Source: JAHTBL01 sp038532735 (GTDB lineage Bacteria; Pseudomonadota; Alphaproteobacteria; Rhodobacterales; Rhodobacteraceae). Taken from it: a stretch of 64,000 nt of DNA. This document shows positions 61,037-64,000 of this stretch, in pieces. A program made the translations under genes and the position numbers. Below the pieces are notes generated by a model, which worked only from the letters and a program-made list of their open reading frames with translations, searched no databases and had not been told where the DNA came from. Location of the stretch: NCBI GenBank assembly GCA_038532735.1, contig JBCBAC010000007.1, forward strand, positions 1 through 64,000. Reading direction: 5' to 3'. The first letter of the stretch is position 1. Each line of letters starts with the position of its first letter.

Positions 61037-61387
61037 TCAGTCCTTCTTCTCGTCGCCCTCGCGGGCTTTCTGTTCTTTGGCCGCCTTGGCCTCTGCTTCC
61101 TCCTGAAGCTCCTGCGCGGTTCGCATCATCGTTTTTACGCCCGCCGCAAGGCCCAGCAATATAAAGATCACCAGGAATATCGGGAGTGTCCCGAACAGGC
61201 TGTCCAGCCCATACCCAATGCCAAAACCGATCACCAAGCCTGCGACCAGTTCGATCACCATCCGCCATGCCGTCTGGGCCGTCGAATAATGCTCGTCAGC
61301 GCGAGGAGCCGGTTCGAGGGATTTTTTGACCCCGCTGATCCGTTCTTCAAGAGCCTTGAGACGCTCTTTGTCAGGATCGTGCGACAC
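61037..61387 (-). CDS. atpI: ATP synthase assembly protein AtpI
   Basis: 116 residues with two membrane helices (about 43-62 and 68-88) and a charged C-terminal tail rich in Lys, Glu and Ala. Helps c-ring assembly. First gene of the F0 operon; its promoter must lie in the 141 bases 61388-61528, which include an A/T-rich stretch near 61440-61485. Confidence 0.9.
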   Translation of the reverse strand: MSHDPDKERLKALEERISGVKKSLEPAPRADEHYSTAQTAWRMVIELVAGLVIGFGIGYGLDSLFGTLPIFLVIFILLGLAAGVKTMMRTAQELQEEAEAKAAKEQKAREGDEKKD

Positions 61388-61528
61388 GGGTGAAACCTCA
61401 CGCTGATGTTGGGCGCAAACTAGGTTTGGGCCGACAGAGAGTCAATAATATCTAAGCTACTGTAAATATTAAATAAAGTTATCTTGCATCGAGCCCTACC
61501 ATATTCAACCAGATGGTTGATCGTTGAC

Positions 61529-61939
61529 TTAGGCTTTCGGTAGGTTCAGCGCATCATGCACCCAGCCCAGCGCCTCGTCCGCGTGGAATTGCTGGGTTGG
61601 CGTGATATCCTCGGGCTGCTCCAGAAGGGCGGCGTAGAAATGCGTCTCGTCGGGGTATTTGGTCGAAAAGTAGAACAGCTGCGATCCGCAGGTTCCGCAA
61701 AACCCCCGTGTCTGACCGGGAGAGCTTTCATAAGTCTGGGGGGCTTGTCCCGTCCAACGCCAGCGGCCGTTCTGATGCCCGATCCATGTTGTGATTGGCG
61801 ACGCAGAGGCACGACGGCAGCTTTCACAATGACAATGCCCGACCCAATTATGCGGACCGGTCAGCTCAAAAGACGACGCCCCGCAAAGGCAATGCCCGCG
61901 GAGCGTCTGCTCGGATGCTTTGGCCGTGGCACGTTCCAT
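61529..61939 (-). CDS. GFA/CENP-V-type zinc protein
   Basis: 136 residues with the zinc-binding cysteines of the glutathione-dependent formaldehyde-activating family: GHCLCGA (C17, C19), GHCHCESC (C36, C38, C41) and FCGTCGSQLF. The family is often annotated as formaldehyde-activating, but most members have unknown substrates. The start could also be 61960 (7 more residues); neither has a clear ribosome site. Confidence 0.88.
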   Translation of the reverse strand: MERATAKASEQTLRGHCLCGASSFELTGPHNWVGHCHCESCRRASASPITTWIGHQNGRWRWTGQAPQTYESSPGQTRGFCGTCGSQLFYFSTKYPDETHFYAALLEQPEDITPTQQFHADEALGWVHDALNLPKA

Positions 61940-61970
61940 AGGCGCACCATAGGCCGTCAAACCACGCGCG

Positions 61971-62150
61971 TCACCGAAGAAGCGCGCACCAGGCGAAAGG
62001 GGCCTGAATCCGAGGTTTAATGAGCCACCAGCGCGTGCGGCGCTTGCGCGGCTGCAAGTCCGCTTTCATCTGCGCAAAGGCCTCAAGCTCTTTGCGGTAT
62101 TCCGTGGCGGACTGATCCGGGATAGTCAGAGGCAGGAGTAACGGGGACAT
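61971..62150 (-). CDS. Small basic protein, unknown
   Basis: 59 residues from an ATG preceded by AAAGGAG at 8 bases. The C-terminal half is basic and aromatic (QPRKRRTRWWLIKPR) and might touch a membrane or nucleic acid. No family recognised. Divergent from the LysR gene across 91 bases; support is the good ribosome site. Confidence 0.5.
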   Translation of the reverse strand: MSPLLLPLTIPDQSATEYRKELEAFAQMKADLQPRKRRTRWWLIKPRIQAPFAWCALLR

Positions 62151-62241
62151 CTGGAGGCTCCTTTTCGGGTAGGACAGCGCCGAAGATAGAGGCTTGCCCA
62201 GTCCCTGCTCAGCCCCAGAAACCAAAGGTGGAGTTGCAAAA

Positions 62242-63069
62242 ATGAAAGCCCCTGACTGGAGTGATCTTGCCTATTTCTCTGCCGTGGCCCGCACCGGAAG
62301 CCTGAACCGGGCAGCCGAGGAAACAGGCGTGAGCGCAGCCACGCTCAGCCGCCGGATGAAGGCGTTTGAGGCGAGCCTCGGGCGAAGGCTGTTTCTGCAT
62401 GGGGCGGAAGGGTATGCGCTGACCTCGGAGGGGCGCGATCTTCTCAAACGCACCGCGCAGATGGAGGACGCCGCCCGTCAGATCGGCCAATGGCGCGATG
62501 CCGGGCAAGGGCCGACCTGTGTGCGGATTTCGGCGGGCACCTGGACCGCGCTCGATCTGGCCCAGCGATTGTCGGAGTTCTGGACGCCCGATGCGATCTG
62601 GCTGCCGGAGTTCATGTATTGCGATCTGAACCTCGATATCGCGCGGCGCGAGGTCGATATCGGCATCCGCAATGCGCGCCCCGATCAGCCTTGGGTCGCC
62701 CGGCAGCAGATCGGCCATGTCGACTATGGCGTTTATGCAGCGGATGACACGGTCGAGGGATGGATCGGCCCCTCTTGGGATACCCCGCTCACACCCTCGA
62801 TCCGCTGGGTGCAAGAGCATCACGGCGCAGATATCGTCACGAAGGCCAACAGCCCGAACTTGGCTTGTGCCTTGGCCAAGGCGGGGATTGGACGTGTCGT
62901 CCTGCCGATGTTCATGGGGGAGCGGATGACCGGCCTCGTGCGTTTGGGCGACCCGATTGAGGCGTTGCGTAGCGAGCAATGGTTGGTTTCACACCATGAG
63001 GGGCGTAATGAGCCACCCGTGCGCGCCGCTCTTGATGCTATCGCAGGCTATCTGGCGCGCCGCGGCTGA
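62242..63069 (+). CDS. LysR-family regulator
   Basis: 275 residues: winged helix (about 3-62; SLNRAAEETGVSAATLSRRM) and effector domain. The start at 62242 is backed by GGTGGAG 9 bases ahead rather than 62194. No obvious metabolic neighbour; it is followed after 17 bases by an ArsR-type gene, so both may be in one operon. Target unknown. Confidence 0.85.
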   Translation: MKAPDWSDLAYFSAVARTGSLNRAAEETGVSAATLSRRMKAFEASLGRRLFLHGAEGYALTSEGRDLLKRTAQMEDAARQIGQWRDAGQGPTCVRISAGTWTALDLAQRLSEFWTPDAIWLPEFMYCDLNLDIARREVDIGIRNARPDQPWVARQQIGHVDYGVYAADDTVEGWIGPSWDTPLTPSIRWVQEHHGADIVTKANSPNLACALAKAGIGRVVLPMFMGERMTGLVRLGDPIEALRSEQWLVSHHEGRNEPPVRAALDAIAGYLARRG

Positions 63070-63086
63070 GCACGGTAGGGTACGCC

Positions 63087-63410
63087 ATGACCCCGCCTCT
63101 CGACACCGTTTTCGCGGCATTGGCCGACCCCACCCGCCGCGCGATCCTCGCGATGCTGCTGGAGGACGACATGGCCGTCACGGATGTGGCCGAGCCGTTC
63201 GAGATGTCGCTCGCCGCAATCTCGAAACATCTGGTGATCCTGACCAAGGCCGGGCTGATCAGCCAGGAAAAGCGCGGTCGCGTGAAGTGGTGCAAGCTGG
63301 AGCCTGACGCGCTGCGTGATGCCTCGATCTGGATGCAAGGGTTTGGCCAGTTCGAGGCGGTGAACCTCGATGCGTTTGAGGCCTTTCTGGAGACCGAGTT
63401 GCGTGAATAA
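63087..63410 (+). CDS. ArsR-family winged-helix regulator
   Basis: 107 residues with a winged helix (about 8-80; ALADPTRRAILAMLLEDDM, SLAAISKHLVILTKAGLI). There is no Cys pair for metal (one Cys in KWCKL), so it is of the non-metal SdpR-like kind. Members are often followed by an SRPBCC (AHSA1) gene; here an RTX gene follows instead. Confidence 0.85.
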   Translation: MTPPLDTVFAALADPTRRAILAMLLEDDMAVTDVAEPFEMSLAAISKHLVILTKAGLISQEKRGRVKWCKLEPDALRDASIWMQGFGQFEAVNLDAFEAFLETELRE

Positions 63411-63553
63411 GGCGCCAATTTAGCTCAAATTCTGCAGATTTAAGCCTCGGCAAAGGCACCGCAATTAACCGGTTTTGAACAGGCAAAGGACAGTGTCCCG
63501 TCCAAGGCAAAGCGGCCGCACCCGCTGCGCCACAGCTAGGATATGGACGCGAC

Positions 63554-64000
63554 ATGGCCAAAAGAACGGGCTACCGACTTTACTCTGATCAAGGCCATAC
63601 AGGCGCAGATAACGGCGATGGTGTATCTGGCGGCCTGCAGACGCTGGACTTTGATCCGGCCAATTACACACAATCCGCGACTGGAACAGTTAACTACCCC
63701 AATACGCTGGGGGAGGTTTCGGGCGTCTTTTACTTCGTCGATGGCGACTACTATTTCGTGCCGGACGATGACACCGGTTTCCCTCCGAATGAGCCCGGCA
63801 CCGTTTCAAGCACCAACTATAACGGTGGCAACGGTGTGGTCGATGGTACGTCAGGCTCCGATACAATCGGACCACATCTAAATTCTCAGGACGTCGACGG
63901 GGACGAGGTCGATGGCTCTGACGGCGATGATGACACGATCTATGCAGGCGGGGGCAACGATTGGGTCGATGGCGGGATGGGCGATGACACCATCTATGGT
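63554..64000 (+). CDS. RTX-type calcium-binding protein, 5' part (runs off the window)
   Basis: An open frame from the ATG at 63554 to the window edge (149 codons, no stop). The first 90 residues are polar and rich in Asp, Gly, Asn and Tyr with no signal peptide (VSGVFYFVDGDYYFVPDDD); then acidic linkers and RTX nonapeptides begin (GGGNDWVDGGMGDDTIYG). Such proteins are exported unfolded by type I secretion and fold with Ca2+ outside. The ribosome site is weak. The C-terminal domain is not visible, so protease, adhesin or Hint-type identity is open. Confidence 0.8.
   Translation, partial: MAKRTGYRLYSDQGHTGADNGDGVSGGLQTLDFDPANYTQSATGTVNYPNTLGEVSGVFYFVDGDYYFVPDDDTGFPPNEPGTVSSTNYNGGNGVVDGTSGSDTIGPHLNSQDVDGDEVDGSDGDDDTIYAGGGNDWVDGGMGDDTIYG

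Overview
The window reads as chromosome of a marine alphaproteobacterium of the Rhodobacteraceae (Roseobacter group). The evidence is high GC with dense, often overlapping operons, a Na+-translocating NADH:quinone reductase (nqrABCDEF with apbE and nqrM), an alphaproteobacterial F0 operon with split b and b' subunits, C3-sulfonate genes, a DUF1285/MoxR/DUF58/DUF4159 cluster, a DUF5928 glycosyltransferase beside a sulfotransferase, and gene-end tails of the roseobacter GTATTT...ACAAAAGAAGG kind. Species cannot be fixed from the sequence alone. No tRNA, rRNA, CRISPR array, insertion sequence or prophage was seen. No gene-free stretch exceeds 300 bases; the longest, 54225-54499, is packed with inverted repeats.

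Layout. 1-11 kb: a two-subunit NAD-dependent formate dehydrogenase (fused NuoE/NuoF-type beta subunit, alpha subunit, and an odd 81-residue ORF wedged between them), an MsbA-type exporter with a YihY-type membrane protein, and a tungstate ABC importer (tupBCA) with its likely regulator. The nearness of tupBCA suggests a tungsten enzyme. 11-20 kb: a small membrane protein, YciB, the nqr operon, and divergently apbE (flavinylates NqrB/NqrC) and nqrM (Fe-S maturation). 20-24 kb: a small secreted repeat peptide, a CBS protein, and an operon of HpsN-like dehydrogenase, Asp/Glu-type racemase and L-cysteate sulfo-lyase with a divergent LysR regulator, probably for sulfopropanediol/cysteate use. 25-28 kb: an omega-amino-acid:pyruvate aminotransferase divergent from a MocR regulator. 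28-31 kb: an ECF sigma factor coupled to a membrane-anchored vWA protein, and hsp20 with a ROSE-like thermosensor leader. 31-38 kb: two secreted trypsin-like proteases, a GNAT protein and glcDEF. 38-46 kb: the MoxR/DUF58/BatA-like envelope cluster. 46-56 kb: rluE-like gene, polA, a zinc-finger protein, a lone ABC ATPase, HIT protein, glycosyltransferase, sulfotransferase, PfkB-type kinase and nth. 56-64 kb: an AraC-MGMT repair protein, an OmpA-type lipoprotein, a FadR/GntR regulator, the F0 operon (atpI-B-E-X-F), a GFA protein, LysR and ArsR regulators, and the start of an RTX protein cut by the window end.

The least obvious signals are regulatory. The same palindrome TTGGT-N11-ACCAA lies just before glcD and just before the distant GntR gene at 57965, which suggests that regulator controls glycolate oxidase and itself. 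The hsp20 leader folds into three hairpins, the last resembling a ROSE thermometer. The LysR/cuyA gap holds a T-N11-A box. Gene-end tails recur at convergent gene ends.
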